From: Aquitalea denitrificans
Lineage (GTDB): Bacteria; Pseudomonadota; Gammaproteobacteria; Burkholderiales; Chromobacteriaceae
NCBI RefSeq assembly: GCF_009856625.1
Contig: NZ_CP047241.1
Span: 2,914,001 to 2,978,000, forward strand
Direction of reading: 5' to 3'
DNA: 64,000 nt
The notes under the pieces are model-generated. The model did not search any database. It was given only the letters and a program-made list of their open reading frames with translations, and was not told the origin of the DNA. The translations under genes and the position numbers were made by a program. Numbering within the stretch: the first letter of the stretch is position 1; every line of letters starts with the position of its first letter. This document shows positions 17,321-26,691 of this stretch, in pieces.

Positions 17321-18523
17321 ATGCTGCCACGCAGCGCATGGCGTGATTTCACCGCCGTCATATTCAGCGTCGCCCTGCTGGGACTGGGGTTGGGCAGCAC
17401 TATGCCGCTTACCGCTCTTACCCTGACCACCCGCGGCTTCAGCCCGGAAGTGATTGGCTGGACGGTTGCTGCCGGTGCAGTGGGCGGCGTACTGGCCACC
17501 ATGGCGGCCCCGGCGCTGGCGCTGCGACTGGGGCGACGCAACGTGATGCTGGGCTGCCTGCTGCTGGCCTGCGCTTCGGTGTTGCCATTGCAATACCTGT
17601 ACAGTATTCCGGGCTGGATGCTGGCACGCTTCCTGTTTGGTGCTGCCATGGCACCGCTGTTTGTACTGGGGGAAAGCTGGATCAATACCCTGGCCGGCGA
17701 CCATGCCCGTGGCCGCATTGTGGCCGTCTACTCCACCTGTTTTACCGCCTGCCAGGTACTGGGGCCATTGCTCACCGACCTGCTGGCACGCTGGCCCGAT
17801 CAGGCTTTTCTGTGGTGCGGCGGGATGTTTCTGCTGGGGCTGCCAGGCATTATGCTGGCCCGGCCGGAACAGTCCGGCAACGCAGCCCACCCGCACGACC
17901 CTGCCCATACCGGCACACCAGACAAGGCTAACAGCACCAGCTGGCTGGGAATCATCCGTACCGCACCTGCCATTCTGCTGGGGACTGCCTTCTTTGCCTC
18001 ATTCGATACCATCATGCTCAGCTTTCTGCCGCTGGTCGCCATGGAGGCGGGCATGAGCCAGAGCCGAGCGCTGGCGTCGGCATCCATCCTGCTGGCTGGC
18101 GATGCCGCCTTGCAGTTTGGCATCGGCTGGCTGGCCGACCACTTTGGCCGTCGCCGCGTGCACATGCTGTGCGGCATGCTGGTCTGCCTGTTGCTCCCGC
18201 TGATGCCGCTGATAATGCATGTGCCTGGCCTGTGGGAAGGCTATCTGTTCGTGCTGGGGGGGTGTGCCGGTGCCATCTACACCCTGTCGATGGTAGCCAG
18301 TGGCGAGCAATTCAGCGGCGCAGCGCTGCTGCGCATTTCCGGCCTGATTTCACTAAGCTGGAATGCATCCAGCAGCCTGGGACCGGCTGCCACCGGGCTG
18401 GTGATGCAATATGCCGGCTCGGGCTGGATGGTTGTCGTCCTGTGGGGTATCGGATTGCTGTTTCTGCTGTCCTGCCAGTGGCCAAAGCGTGATCGCGCGG
18501 CCAGGGGCATGCTCATACGCTGA
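17321..18523 (+). CDS. MFS transporter (YcaD/sugar-type, substrate unknown)
   Basis: 400 residues from ATG 17321 behind CCGGAG; a longer open frame upstream overlaps the hairpin and is not coding. About 12 membrane segments. MFS motif A-like region is PALALRLGRRNVML; WLADHFGRRRVHML lies between segments 8 and 9. The segment APLFVLGESWINTL matches the YcaD-like branch (also seen in the gene at 22670-23887). Substrate not predictable. Monocistronic with a short terminator downstream. Confidence 0.85.
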   Translation: MLPRSAWRDFTAVIFSVALLGLGLGSTMPLTALTLTTRGFSPEVIGWTVAAGAVGGVLATMAAPALALRLGRRNVMLGCLLLACASVLPLQYLYSIPGWMLARFLFGAAMAPLFVLGESWINTLAGDHARGRIVAVYSTCFTACQVLGPLLTDLLARWPDQAFLWCGGMFLLGLPGIMLARPEQSGNAAHPHDPAHTGTPDKANSTSWLGIIRTAPAILLGTAFFASFDTIMLSFLPLVAMEAGMSQSRALASASILLAGDAALQFGIGWLADHFGRRRVHMLCGMLVCLLLPLMPLIMHVPGLWEGYLFVLGGCAGAIYTLSMVASGEQFSGAALLRISGLISLSWNASSSLGPAATGLVMQYAGSGWMVVVLWGIGLLFLLSCQWPKRDRAARGMLIR

Positions 18524-18532
18524 GCCCTTGCC

Positions 18533-18547
18533 AAGCCGCCGGCTTTT
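18533..18547 (+). terminator. Short rho-independent terminator
   Basis: 5-bp stem AAGCC/GGCTT with GCC loop followed directly by a T run, 10 nt after the MFS stop. Confidence 0.6.
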
Positions 18548-18688
18548 TACCAGTCTTGCTCCCCGACGCGTAACTGATACGACAGCCTGTCAGCAGGCTG
18601 CTCCGGGCACACATCATGCCGCCGGGGGTGAAGTAAGCACCAACTGCTCAAGCGGCATGCCGGTAATCAGCCGCAGTCATGGCTGTTG

Positions 18689-19582
18689 TCAGGCCAGCCG
18701 CAACAGCATGACCCCTGCAGCCATCACCAACCCAGCCAGCACGCGTCGCCGTCCGGGGTGCTCGCCCAGTAACAGACGCGCCAGCAGAATGGCAAACAGG
18801 ATGGAAGTCTCGCGCAGCGCAGCCACCACCGCCACCGGGGCATGCAACATTGCCCACAAGGCGATACCGTAGGACGCAATGGTTCCCACGCCACCCAACA
18901 GGCCACGCCACCAATCGCGTCGCAGCGCCGCACGCAATGCCGCCGGCTGGCGCAGCCAGGCCCAGATGGGTAGTGGCAAGCCACACAGCAGGAAAATCCA
19001 TAAGGTGTAACTGGCCGGCGCGGCAGACAAACGCACGCCCAGGCCATCCACCAGGGTATATGCAGCAATAACCACGGCATTGAGCAAGGCCGGCAGCACG
19101 CCGTGACGCGGCCCACGCTGCATCGAGCAAGCCATGCTCAGAATACCGGTGCACAACACCGCAATTCCAGCAACAGCCATCCATCCCAACGACTCACCAA
19201 ATACTGCCGCATTGCACAACGCCACCAGCAAGGGAGCCGTTCCCCGCATCAGCGGGTAGACCAAGCCCATGTCGGCCACGCGGTAGCTGCGGGCAATCAG
19301 CCACAGATACAGCACCTGCAAGACTACCGAAGTCGCAATATACGGCCAGCTGGCCACAGCAGGAGCTGGCAGCCACGGTAAGGCGCACATGGCCAGCAGG
19401 CTGGCAAAACCAGCTACCAGTACGGTGCCAAACCAGGCCGAGGACGCCGCCTTGATCATGGCATTCCAGCTGGCATGCAGGGCGGCACCCAGCAAGAGCA
19501 GGGCAAACAGACTGGCACTCACCGGCAGCAATCCTGCAGCTCGGGAAAACAGAAGCCATACCCTAGCATGCCTGCCCCTCAT
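18689..19582 (-). CDS. EamA/DMT-family transporter
   Basis: 297 residues, about 10 predicted membrane segments in two EamA repeats (first half ASWNAMIKAASSAWFGTVLVAG, second half WRGLLGGVGTIASYGIALWAML... ALRETSILFAILLARLLLGE). Family members export amino acids and other small metabolites. Its start overlaps the end of the upstream LysR gene by 20 bp, so the two are likely co-transcribed and translationally coupled. Confidence 0.85.
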   Translation of the reverse strand: MRGRHARVWLLFSRAAGLLPVSASLFALLLLGAALHASWNAMIKAASSAWFGTVLVAGFASLLAMCALPWLPAPAVASWPYIATSVVLQVLYLWLIARSYRVADMGLVYPLMRGTAPLLVALCNAAVFGESLGWMAVAGIAVLCTGILSMACSMQRGPRHGVLPALLNAVVIAAYTLVDGLGVRLSAAPASYTLWIFLLCGLPLPIWAWLRQPAALRAALRRDWWRGLLGGVGTIASYGIALWAMLHAPVAVVAALRETSILFAILLARLLLGEHPGRRRVLAGLVMAAGVMLLRLA

Positions 19583-20462
19583 CGTGTACCGGCTGCAAAA
19601 AGTGCTCCACTAGCGCCAAAAAGGCCGCTGCCGCTGGCGTTGGACTATCGTGACAGGCCAGATAGACACGACGGCGTGGTCCGTTCACCACCGGCAGCGT
19701 AGTCAATCCGGCATGCTGTCCGGCACCCAATGCCGGCACCATGCCCACCGCGCAGCCACTGCCAACCAGGCTGACCAGCATGTCGGCGTGATTCACTTCG
19801 AACGCCACCCGGCGGCGGATGCCCTGGGCGGTAAATGCCATGTCGGTTTGCTGGCGCGGGCCAGTGCCTGCCGGCCAGTCCACCAGCGTGCACTGTGCTA
19901 GCTGCGACAAGTCCAGCTGGCGCAACCCCGCCAGTGGATGACTCGGATGCAGCAAGGCCAGCAACGGCTCCTCCCACAGCAGGCGTGCATCCAGCCCCAG
20001 TACCGGCTCGCCCGGCCATACACCAAGAAAAGCCACGTCTATCTGCTGCAGACGCAACTCTTCCATCATCACATCACTCATGCGCATGGCCAGCTGTACA
20101 TCCACCTGCGGATAACGCCGATGGTATTCAGCCAGCAAGCCGGGTAAATCCAGCCGGCTGAGGGTGGAAATGCAACCAATGCGCAGACTGCCGCGGATTT
20201 CACCGGTAGCGGCGGCCATCTCGTCCTCCAGCCGCTGCGCAGCTTCGCGCACCTGGCGGGCGTGGTTGACAAAGGTATGCCCAGCCGGGGTCAGCGTGAC
20301 CTGGCGCGAGGTGCGCTCGAACAGGCGGGTGCCAAACTCCTGCTCCAGCCGTGCGATCTGGTGGCTGAGGGCGGATTGCACGGTATGACAGCGCTCGGCG
20401 GCACGGGTGAAGTTTTCTTCTTCGGCCACCGCCAGCACGTAATCGATCTGGCGCAGATTCAT
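19563..20462 (-). CDS. LysR-family transcriptional regulator
   Basis: 299 residues from ATG 20462 (MNLRQIDYVLAVAEEENFTRAAERCHTVQSALSHQIARLEQEFG), with a standard winged HTH then a LysR substrate-binding domain. A further ATG at 20492 would add 10 residues. It is divergent from an MFS exporter (20586) and overlaps the EamA gene, so it probably regulates one or both. Effector unknown. Confidence 0.88.
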   Translation of the reverse strand: MNLRQIDYVLAVAEEENFTRAAERCHTVQSALSHQIARLEQEFGTRLFERTSRQVTLTPAGHTFVNHARQVREAAQRLEDEMAAATGEIRGSLRIGCISTLSRLDLPGLLAEYHRRYPQVDVQLAMRMSDVMMEELRLQQIDVAFLGVWPGEPVLGLDARLLWEEPLLALLHPSHPLAGLRQLDLSQLAQCTLVDWPAGTGPRQQTDMAFTAQGIRRRVAFEVNHADMLVSLVGSGCAVGMVPALGAGQHAGLTTLPVVNGPRRRVYLACHDSPTPAAAAFLALVEHFLQPVHDEGQAC

Positions 20463-20585
20463 CCAATCATCTCGTTTTACGATCAAAAACATGAAAACAA
20501 TACATTGGAGTCATTCTTTAGACCAGTAGATACTTTGCGGTAATTCAATAAAGCACTGGCAAATTCCCCCACCGAAAGCCCGCAC

Positions 20586-21791
20586 ATGAATAACACCCAC
20601 ACCCTGCCCCTCCGGGCAAACACGTCTCCAGGTCTCAGCCCGCTACTGATGTGGCTGATGACCGTGGCCACCGGCCTGGCCGTGGCCGGCAATTATTACG
20701 CTCAGCCGCTGCTACCGGAAATCACTCACGGACTGGGCATCTCCGCCGCCAATGCAGGCGGCATCGTCACCACCGCCCAGCTGGGCTATGCATTCGGGCT
20801 GCTGCTGATTGTCCCGCTGGGCGACATGCTGGAAAAACGACGGCTAATCATCCTGATGATGCTGCTGGCCACTACCGGGCTGGTCATCAGCGCCACCGCG
20901 GGCAGCTTCAGCCAGTTGCTGCTGGGAACGGCGTTGGCTGGGCTGTGTTCGGTGGTGGCGCAAATCCTGCTGCCGCTGGGTGCCAGCCTGGCAGCAGAGG
21001 CTGAACGCGGGCGCGTGGTCGGTACCATCATGAGCGGCCTGCTCACCGGCATTCTGCTGGCCCGTACCGTGGCTGGCCTGCTGGCCGACCTGGGTGGCTG
21101 GCACACCGTCTACTGGTGCGGTGCGGCAGCCATGCTGCTGATGACGCTGGTGTTGGCACGCCAGTTGCCGCCCAGCCATGCCGGCACCGGGCTGCCCTAT
21201 GCCAGGCTGCTGCAATCGGTGCTGCGGCTGCTGGTGGAAGAGCCCAGCTTGCGCTTGCGCGGACTGCTGGGTGCGATGGCCTTTGCCACCTTCAGTGTGA
21301 TGTGGACCTCGCTGGGCTTTTTGCTGGCCGCACCGCCCTTCGGCTTTTCCAACAGCACCATCGGCCTGTTCGGCCTGGCCGGGGCTGCCGGGGCTCTGGC
21401 GGCCAATGTGGTGGGCCGGCTCAGCGACAAGGGGCATGGCGCGCTGGCCACCCGGTTCTGTCTGGCGCTAATGCTGCTGGCCTGGCTGCCATTGGCGCTG
21501 GCTCCACACTCGGTGACTGCTCTGCTATTGGGCATTCTGTTGCTGGATCTGGGCGTGGCCGGCAGTCATGTCAGCAATCAGGGGGCGATCTACCGTATCC
21601 GCCCGGAAGCGCGTAACCGGCTGACCTCGGCCTATATGACCAGCTATTTCATCGGTGGCGCTGCCGGATCACTGGCCTCGGCCTGGGCATACAGTCATTG
21701 GGGCTGGAATGGCGTCGTGATGGTGGGGGCAGCCTGCAGTCTGACCGGCGTCATCGCCTGGGAGCTGGCCAGACCGCGTCAGCCCAATTGA
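20586..21791 (+). CDS. MFS transporter (AraJ/YnfM-like drug or sugar efflux)
   Basis: 401 residues, about 12 membrane segments. Motifs: ATGLAVAGNYYAQPLLPEI at segment 1 and PLGDMLEKRRLIILMM (motif A) after segment 2. The NYYAQPLLPEI block is typical of a widespread efflux subfamily often next to a LysR regulator, as here (divergent, 123 nt apart from the LysR ATG). Substrate unknown; export of a metabolite or drug is inferred. Confidence 0.86.
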   Translation: MNNTHTLPLRANTSPGLSPLLMWLMTVATGLAVAGNYYAQPLLPEITHGLGISAANAGGIVTTAQLGYAFGLLLIVPLGDMLEKRRLIILMMLLATTGLVISATAGSFSQLLLGTALAGLCSVVAQILLPLGASLAAEAERGRVVGTIMSGLLTGILLARTVAGLLADLGGWHTVYWCGAAAMLLMTLVLARQLPPSHAGTGLPYARLLQSVLRLLVEEPSLRLRGLLGAMAFATFSVMWTSLGFLLAAPPFGFSNSTIGLFGLAGAAGALAANVVGRLSDKGHGALATRFCLALMLLAWLPLALAPHSVTALLLGILLLDLGVAGSHVSNQGAIYRIRPEARNRLTSAYMTSYFIGGAAGSLASAWAYSHWGWNGVVMVGAACSLTGVIAWELARPRQPN

Positions 21792-21824
21792 GCCAGTCCA
21801 GATAAGCAGGCAGACAGCGACCGC

Positions 21825-22607
21825 CTATTGGGTAACTGCCAGCGGAGGCAGCACCTGACAGTCGTGGTCCTGCACATCGCCTTCGGCAGAGGCAAAGTTG
21901 CCGGCCAGCAAATCTGCCTTGCTGGCCAACAGCCAGAACCCCGGCCCGTCGGCAAGACGGGTGGCAATCACCGCCAGGGTGTAGCTACCCATCTGCCCGC
22001 TGGCCCCGGCCACCTCATCGGCCAGCAAGCGAAAAGGCTGCACGTCATCCAGCGTTTCGCCCGGCACCGCGCGCGCCAGATAGGCGTGGCCGTTGATGTC
22101 ACCCGGCAGCGGCTGCCAGTGCGCACCAATGCCTGCCTGCTGCAAGCGCGCGGGCAGCTCTGGCCGGACACAGGAAACATGAATGTGCAGCTGGTTCTGG
22201 CTGCGGCCCCATTGCGAGTTCACCGTCAGCGCCACTGCCTCCCGTGGCAGCGCACTGCCATGCAGCCTGTCCATCCACTGCCGTGCCCGCCAGGCGGCAG
22301 CCCAGTAGTCTGGCGCATCCGCCTGCAATAGCAGCGGGCTTTCAATGCCACTGACCCGCGCAGTGGGAATCAGCAGATATTGCAGTACGCCGTGGATATC
22401 CTTGAGGATGGCATGCCCTTGCGGCTCTCCCTGTGACATGTCCAGCGCGGCACACGGGGCCGGGTCCTGCGCCTGCTGCCAATGCGGCACACATTGCTGA
22501 TGCACGATTTGCCACAAGGCATCGGCATTGGCGGCATGCACCGCCCACGACACCAGCAAGCCAAGCAGCTCCAGCACGACACTGGCGCGGAAGATTTTCA
22601 CCGTCAT
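21825..22607 (-). CDS. cdh: CDP-diacylglycerol pyrophosphatase
   Basis: 260 residues from ATG 22607, which yields a clean signal/anchor segment (FRASVVLELLGLLVSWAVHA); ATGs at 22640 and 22646 are alternatives. The Cdh-family pattern includes ALWQIVHQQCVPHW, PCAALD, GHAILKDIHGVLQYLLIPTARVSGIESP and the HIT-like catalytic motif QNQLHIHVSC. It hydrolyses CDP-diacylglycerol to CMP and phosphatidate at the inner membrane or periplasm. The upstream MFS gene ends just 62 nt earlier on the same strand. Confidence 0.9.
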   Translation of the reverse strand: MTVKIFRASVVLELLGLLVSWAVHAANADALWQIVHQQCVPHWQQAQDPAPCAALDMSQGEPQGHAILKDIHGVLQYLLIPTARVSGIESPLLLQADAPDYWAAAWRARQWMDRLHGSALPREAVALTVNSQWGRSQNQLHIHVSCVRPELPARLQQAGIGAHWQPLPGDINGHAYLARAVPGETLDDVQPFRLLADEVAGASGQMGSYTLAVIATRLADGPGFWLLASKADLLAGNFASAEGDVQDHDCQVLPPLAVTQ

Positions 22608-22669
22608 GGAGTGATGCTTTCGCCAGAGGAAAAACCGCATGATCAATCAAGCAGGTGACAAACCGTCGC

Positions 22670-23887
22670 TCAGCGCGGCGGCAGCAGGCTGGGCAGCGGC
22701 CAGCGCTTTACCGTCCACTGCGCGTACAGGCCCAGCACCGCCGACAAGGCCAGCGACACCACAAAGTAGCCGGACGGTCCCAGCTGTGCCATCACCGCCG
22801 AACACAGCAGCGGCCCCAGCGTGCCACCCAGCGCATACACCATCAGCAGGGATGCACTGATTTCCACCCGGTGGCGCGGTGGCATGGCATCGTTGGCAAT
22901 GCCGCTGAGCGTACCGTAAAAGGTAAAGGCAATCGCCACATACACCATCACCAGCGGCAGCATCCAACTGGTGCCGGTCAGCAGAATCAGTAAGGATGAC
23001 AGACCGGCCACCACCAGCGCCGAGTAGGCCAGCAACTGGCCGCGATCACTGCTGTCAGCCCACTTGCCCATCGGCCATTGCAGCAAGGGCGCAGCCAGCA
23101 AGGCCATGCCCATGAAACCGGCAATATCCGCCGCCGACTTGCCCAACTGGCTGAGCATTGCAGGCAACATGGTGTAAAAGGCACTGTTGAAACAGCCGGC
23201 CAGCACCGCCCCCACTAGGCTGAGCGGTGCGCGCCGCCCCAGCAGGCGCAGCGTGCGCATGGCACGGCCCAGCACACTGCCGGCACTGGGCGCGGACAAC
23301 TGCTGCGGCTTCTGTTGGGTCAGGGTGACCGGAATGATGGCCAGGGCAAACAGCATGGCCACGATGATGAAGGGCCAGCCGGTCTGGGTGAACGGCAGCT
23401 TGAGCAGCCACTGGCCGGCGCTGGCCCCCAGATAGCTGATGATCAGGTACAGGGAAAACAGCTGGCCGCGCTGATTATTGCTGACACAACCGTTCAGCCA
23501 GCTTTCCACCACCATATAGATGCCCACCATGGCCAGGCCATTGCCCAGCCGCGCCAGCAGCCACAGCCAGGGAGAGGTAAACAGCGCCTGGCACAGGGTC
23601 AGCACGCAGATCATGGCGGTAAAGGCGGCAAAAGCACGGTGGTGGCCGTACTGGCGGATCATGCCGCTACAGACAAAGCCACCGGCAAAGAAACCGGCAT
23701 AGTAGGCCGACTGCACCATGCCGGCCACCGCCACCGGCACGCCATTGGCCAGCAGACTGAGCGAGGTTTCGGTACTGCCCAGCGCATTGCCCACCACCAG
23801 CAAGGCATAGGCCAGCAACAGGCTGGCCACCGCCCGCAACATGCTGCGCCAGCTACGCTCCACCACCATCACGCCTTCCATTGCCAT
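22670..23887 (-). CDS. MFS transporter (YcaD-like)
   Basis: 405 residues from ATG 23887 behind AAGGGG; other in-frame ATGs at 23902, 23884 and 23869. Twelve predicted membrane segments. The segment MVGIYMVVESWLNGCVSNNQRGQLFSLY is diagnostic of the YcaD-type branch. Followed on the same strand by cdh, possibly as an operon. No substrate can be inferred. Confidence 0.85.
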   Translation of the reverse strand: MAMEGVMVVERSWRSMLRAVASLLLAYALLVVGNALGSTETSLSLLANGVPVAVAGMVQSAYYAGFFAGGFVCSGMIRQYGHHRAFAAFTAMICVLTLCQALFTSPWLWLLARLGNGLAMVGIYMVVESWLNGCVSNNQRGQLFSLYLIISYLGASAGQWLLKLPFTQTGWPFIIVAMLFALAIIPVTLTQQKPQQLSAPSAGSVLGRAMRTLRLLGRRAPLSLVGAVLAGCFNSAFYTMLPAMLSQLGKSAADIAGFMGMALLAAPLLQWPMGKWADSSDRGQLLAYSALVVAGLSSLLILLTGTSWMLPLVMVYVAIAFTFYGTLSGIANDAMPPRHRVEISASLLMVYALGGTLGPLLCSAVMAQLGPSGYFVVSLALSAVLGLYAQWTVKRWPLPSLLPPR

Positions 23888-24030
23888 GCCACCCCTTGCC
23901 ACACCATTTCAAAACGATGTCATTATCCATGACAAACCCAGCCCTGACTGGCCATAAATCGCCAGCTATCGACAGCGAACGACAGCTACGCTGCTGCGTT
24001 CACCATTCCGCCCTCATGCCGCAGCAAACA

Positions 24031-24059
24031 GAAAACCGCCCACTGCTTAAGTGGGCGGT
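24031..24059 (-). terminator. Rho-independent terminator for the IclR/catabolic operon (minus strand)
   Basis: Perfect 10-bp stem ACCGCCCACT (24035-24044) / AGTGGGCGGT (24050-24059), loop GCTTA. On the minus strand the stem is followed by TTTTC, so it ends transcription coming from the IclR side. Confidence 0.8.
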
Positions 24060-24095
24060 CTGCAATGTTGCTAGCTACCGCAAGCAATCAAGCGG

Positions 24096-24194
24096 CTAGC
24101 GGCTGAACTGCACGTTTTTCGACAATTCGACAAAACGCTGCACGTCATCACCTGCAGCTCGGATGAGCATAGCATCCGGCATGGCAAGCTGCAT
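24096..24194 (-). CDS. Possible 32-residue small protein
   Basis: An ATG at 24194 is preceded by GAGAGGA at good spacing (10 nt) and runs 32 codons to a TAG at 24096, which lies 37 nt before the minus-strand terminator. The frame begins only after a TAG near the end of the IclR gene. The peptide is balanced in composition (AMPDAMLIRAAGDDVQRF...). It is either a real small gene at the end of the operon or the tail of a decayed one. Confidence 0.4.
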   Translation of the reverse strand: MQLAMPDAMLIRAAGDDVQRFVELSKNVQFSR

Positions 24195-24246
24195 CAGTTG
24201 GGGATCCTCTCGCCGCGCGGAATGCAAGACCAAGCCAGACAATCGC

Positions 24247-25002
24247 TTAGCCTATGCGCGCTGCCAACTGTCGCGCAGCCTGAATCAAGGCGCTGGAGTA
24301 ACTGCGACTTGCCTGTTCGCTGAGTTCATCGCTGGCGACACAGATGCTGATGGCAGCAATCGGCTCATGGCTCAGATTGACCACTGGTGCAGCCAGACAA
24401 CTGACCCCACTCTCGATTTCCCCATGCGTCACGGCATAACCCAGGCGCTGGGCACGTTCCAACTGCTTACGCAGCTCCGGCGGCGCAAGCAGGAACTCGC
24501 CATCCAGATATGCTTGCAGATAATCCTTGCTGCGCAGACTGAGCATGGCCTTGCCAGCGGCGGCACGGTGTAATGGCAAGGTCTGGCCGATGTAGGAATG
24601 AAAACGGTGGCTTAGTGCAGACTCCAGCTTGGCCACCACCACTGCGGTATTACCCACCGGAATGCTCAGCAGCACGGTTTTGTGTACTTCGTTCTTGAGG
24701 ATTTCGGCAATCGGGTGGAAATACGGAATGATGCTTTGCCGGCCATAAATGGTGGAAGCCATCTGGAAAATCTTCGCACCGATGGCATAGGACTTCTTGC
24801 GTCCCGGATCCATCACCACCAGTTGGGCCTGTAACAGGCTGCCCAGAATACGGTAACAGCTGGCGGCCGGAATGCCGGTTTGCACACTGATCTCAGCCTG
24901 GGTCAGCGGATAGGAGGCATTCACCAGCAACTGCAAAATGGCAATGGAGCCATCCACAGCGGGGGCGGTTGGTCGTGCAGGCAAGATGGGTTCCTGTGAC
25001 AA
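24247..25002 (-). CDS. IclR-family transcriptional regulator
   Basis: 251 residues if the TTG at 25002 is used; the frame stays open to a TTG at 25053 (268 residues). N-terminal IclR winged HTH (AVDGSIAILQLLVNASYPLTQAEISVQTGIPAASCYRILGSLL), then an effector-binding domain (IGQTLPLHRAAAGKAMLSL... GYAVTHGEIESGVSCLAAPV). It is the last gene of a minus-strand catabolic cluster and probably regulates it. The start region coincides with a hairpin (25004-25039), so the true start and the mode of expression are unclear. Confidence 0.85.
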   Translation of the reverse strand: MSQEPILPARPTAPAVDGSIAILQLLVNASYPLTQAEISVQTGIPAASCYRILGSLLQAQLVVMDPGRKKSYAIGAKIFQMASTIYGRQSIIPYFHPIAEILKNEVHKTVLLSIPVGNTAVVVAKLESALSHRFHSYIGQTLPLHRAAAGKAMLSLRSKDYLQAYLDGEFLLAPPELRKQLERAQRLGYAVTHGEIESGVSCLAAPVVNLSHEPIAAISICVASDELSEQASRSYSSALIQAARQLAARIG

Positions 25003-25003
25003 A

Positions 25004-25039
25004 GCCCTGCGCTGTCGGCTGATACAGCCAGCGCAGGGC
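25004..25039 (-). terminator. Hairpin between the GMC oxidoreductase and IclR genes
   Basis: Perfect 11-bp arms (25004-25014 with 25029-25039) with an inner GGCTG/CAGCC pairing, 33 nt after the GMC stop. On the minus strand it is followed by TTTGTC, so it resembles a terminator or attenuator. It overlaps the possible start region of the IclR gene. Confidence 0.6.
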
Positions 25040-25071
25040 CTGGTTGATAACAATAGCTAAAGCTGAATGGC

Positions 25072-26691
25072 TCAGTGCCAGTCCTGCAAAATCATCTCTG
25101 CCGCTTTTTCCGCCACCATCATTACCGGTGCATTGGTATTGCCGGAGGTGATGTTGGGAAAGATGGAGGCATCCACCACGCGTAGCCCGGCAACTCCATG
25201 TACTTGCAGCCGGTGGGAAACAACAGCGCTGGCCGGATCAGGCCCCATCGCGCAGCTGCCACACAGATGATAGATGGAACCGGACTCCTCGCGGAAGAAG
25301 CGCAGCATGCTGTCATCGTCATCCACCCTGCTGGCCGGAGAAACCTCCTCCACCGTAATGCGGCGCAAGGCTTCGGCCTGCATCAGGCGGCGGATGAAGC
25401 GGCTGCCCTGCACTGCTTCGCGTCGGTCCTTGTCGGTAGACAGATAATTGGGCCGGATGCTGGCAGGCCTCGCCGGGTCGGCACTGCTGATGGCGACCGA
25501 ACCCCGGCTGCTGGGACGGCAGGGGTTGAAGCACACCAGGAAACCGGAATAGGGTTCGGGCTTGAGTGCCGCCCTGGCATCCTTGGGAATGCTGTAGGAC
25601 AGCGGATTGAAATACAGTTGCAGATTCGGCCGCTCCTCCTGTTCGCTGCCACGGAAAAAGCCCCCGGCCTGATTCACACTCAGCGCCAATGGCCCCTTGC
25701 GGGTAAGGCCATAGCGCAGCGCCGCCATCCCCTGCCCCCACAGGCTGCCCAATTCATCATTCAGCGTCTTGCAATTGACGCGGTAGTAAAAGGACACGCA
25801 CAGATGGTCTTGCAGATTCTGCCCCACCGCCGGCAGGTGCTGGCGCAGTGGAATGCCCAGTTCTTGCAGCAAGGCCGCATCGCCAATGCCGGACAATTGC
25901 AGCAGCTTGGGTGAGTCCACCGCACCGGCAGCGACAATCACTTCCTTGCTGGCAAAAAAGCGGCGTGCCACACCGTTTTGCCTGACCGCAACCCCATTGG
26001 CACGCCCGGCAGCGTCAAACAGGATGGCTTCGGCCTGACAGTGGGTCTCCACCGTGAGATTGGCCCGCGTCATGGCCGGGTGCAGATAGGCCACCGCACT
26101 GGACGCACGCTCGCCATGCCGGATATTCGCCTCGTAAATGCCCGCGCCTTCAAACCGGGCGGCGTTGAAATCGTCGTTAAGCGGCAAACCCAGCTGCTGG
26201 CAGGCTTCCAGATAATTCTGGCAGATGGGGTGTGCCTGCTCCCGCATCGGGGTGATGCCGATCAGCCCCTTGTTGCTGCGCCAGGGGGTTTCACCAGCCG
26301 GGTGGTTTTCCAGCTTCCTGAAGTAAGGCAGCACATCGCGATAGCCCCAGCCCGGATTGCCTGCGGCTTCCCAGTCGTCGAAATCTGCCGGCTGCCCGCG
26401 CACATAAATCATGGCATTGATGGCACCGGAACCACCCAGCACCTTGCCGCGCGGTGCATACAGCTTGCGCCCGGCAAGGTTTGCCTCCGGCTCGGTGTAA
26501 TACATCCAGTTGGTTTGCGGGTTGTAGTAGTTCTTGACGTAGCCCACCGGCAGACGGAACCAGAAGGAATCATCCTTGCCGCCGGCTTCCAGCAACAACA
26601 CGCGATGCTGGCCGGACTCGCTCAGGCGACTGGCCAGAATGCATCCGGCAGAACCCGCCCCCACGATGATGAAGTCGAATTGTTGGCTCAT
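25072..26691 (-). CDS. GMC-family FAD-dependent oxidoreductase (choline/alcohol dehydrogenase type)
   Basis: 539 residues. FAD-binding N-terminus DFIIVGAGSAGCILASRLSE (GxGxxG at 11-16), GMC signature 1 near GKVLGGSGAINAMIYVRG and signature 2 near GAVDSPKLLQLSGIG. The C-terminal active-site His and Asn fall in YHLCGSCAMG and NTNAPVMMVAEKAAEMI. It oxidises a primary or secondary alcohol to a carbonyl. Its ATG overlaps the stop of the upstream enolase-superfamily gene, so the genes are tightly coupled. With the aldehyde dehydrogenase it could oxidise an alcohol or polyol stepwise (inference). Confidence 0.9.
   Translation of the reverse strand: MSQQFDFIIVGAGSAGCILASRLSESGQHRVLLLEAGGKDDSFWFRLPVGYVKNYYNPQTNWMYYTEPEANLAGRKLYAPRGKVLGGSGAINAMIYVRGQPADFDDWEAAGNPGWGYRDVLPYFRKLENHPAGETPWRSNKGLIGITPMREQAHPICQNYLEACQQLGLPLNDDFNAARFEGAGIYEANIRHGERASSAVAYLHPAMTRANLTVETHCQAEAILFDAAGRANGVAVRQNGVARRFFASKEVIVAAGAVDSPKLLQLSGIGDAALLQELGIPLRQHLPAVGQNLQDHLCVSFYYRVNCKTLNDELGSLWGQGMAALRYGLTRKGPLALSVNQAGGFFRGSEQEERPNLQLYFNPLSYSIPKDARAALKPEPYSGFLVCFNPCRPSSRGSVAISSADPARPASIRPNYLSTDKDRREAVQGSRFIRRLMQAEALRRITVEEVSPASRVDDDDSMLRFFREESGSIYHLCGSCAMGPDPASAVVSHRLQVHGVAGLRVVDASIFPNITSGNTNAPVMMVAEKAAEMILQDWH

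Larger units (their letters stand above)
23888..24246. other. Intergenic region downstream of the IclR gene
   Basis: About 360 bases. It holds a promoter-proximal stretch for the MFS gene, a minus-strand terminator (24031-24059) and a short minus-strand reading frame (24096-24194). The plus-strand open frames here look non-coding. Confidence 0.5.
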
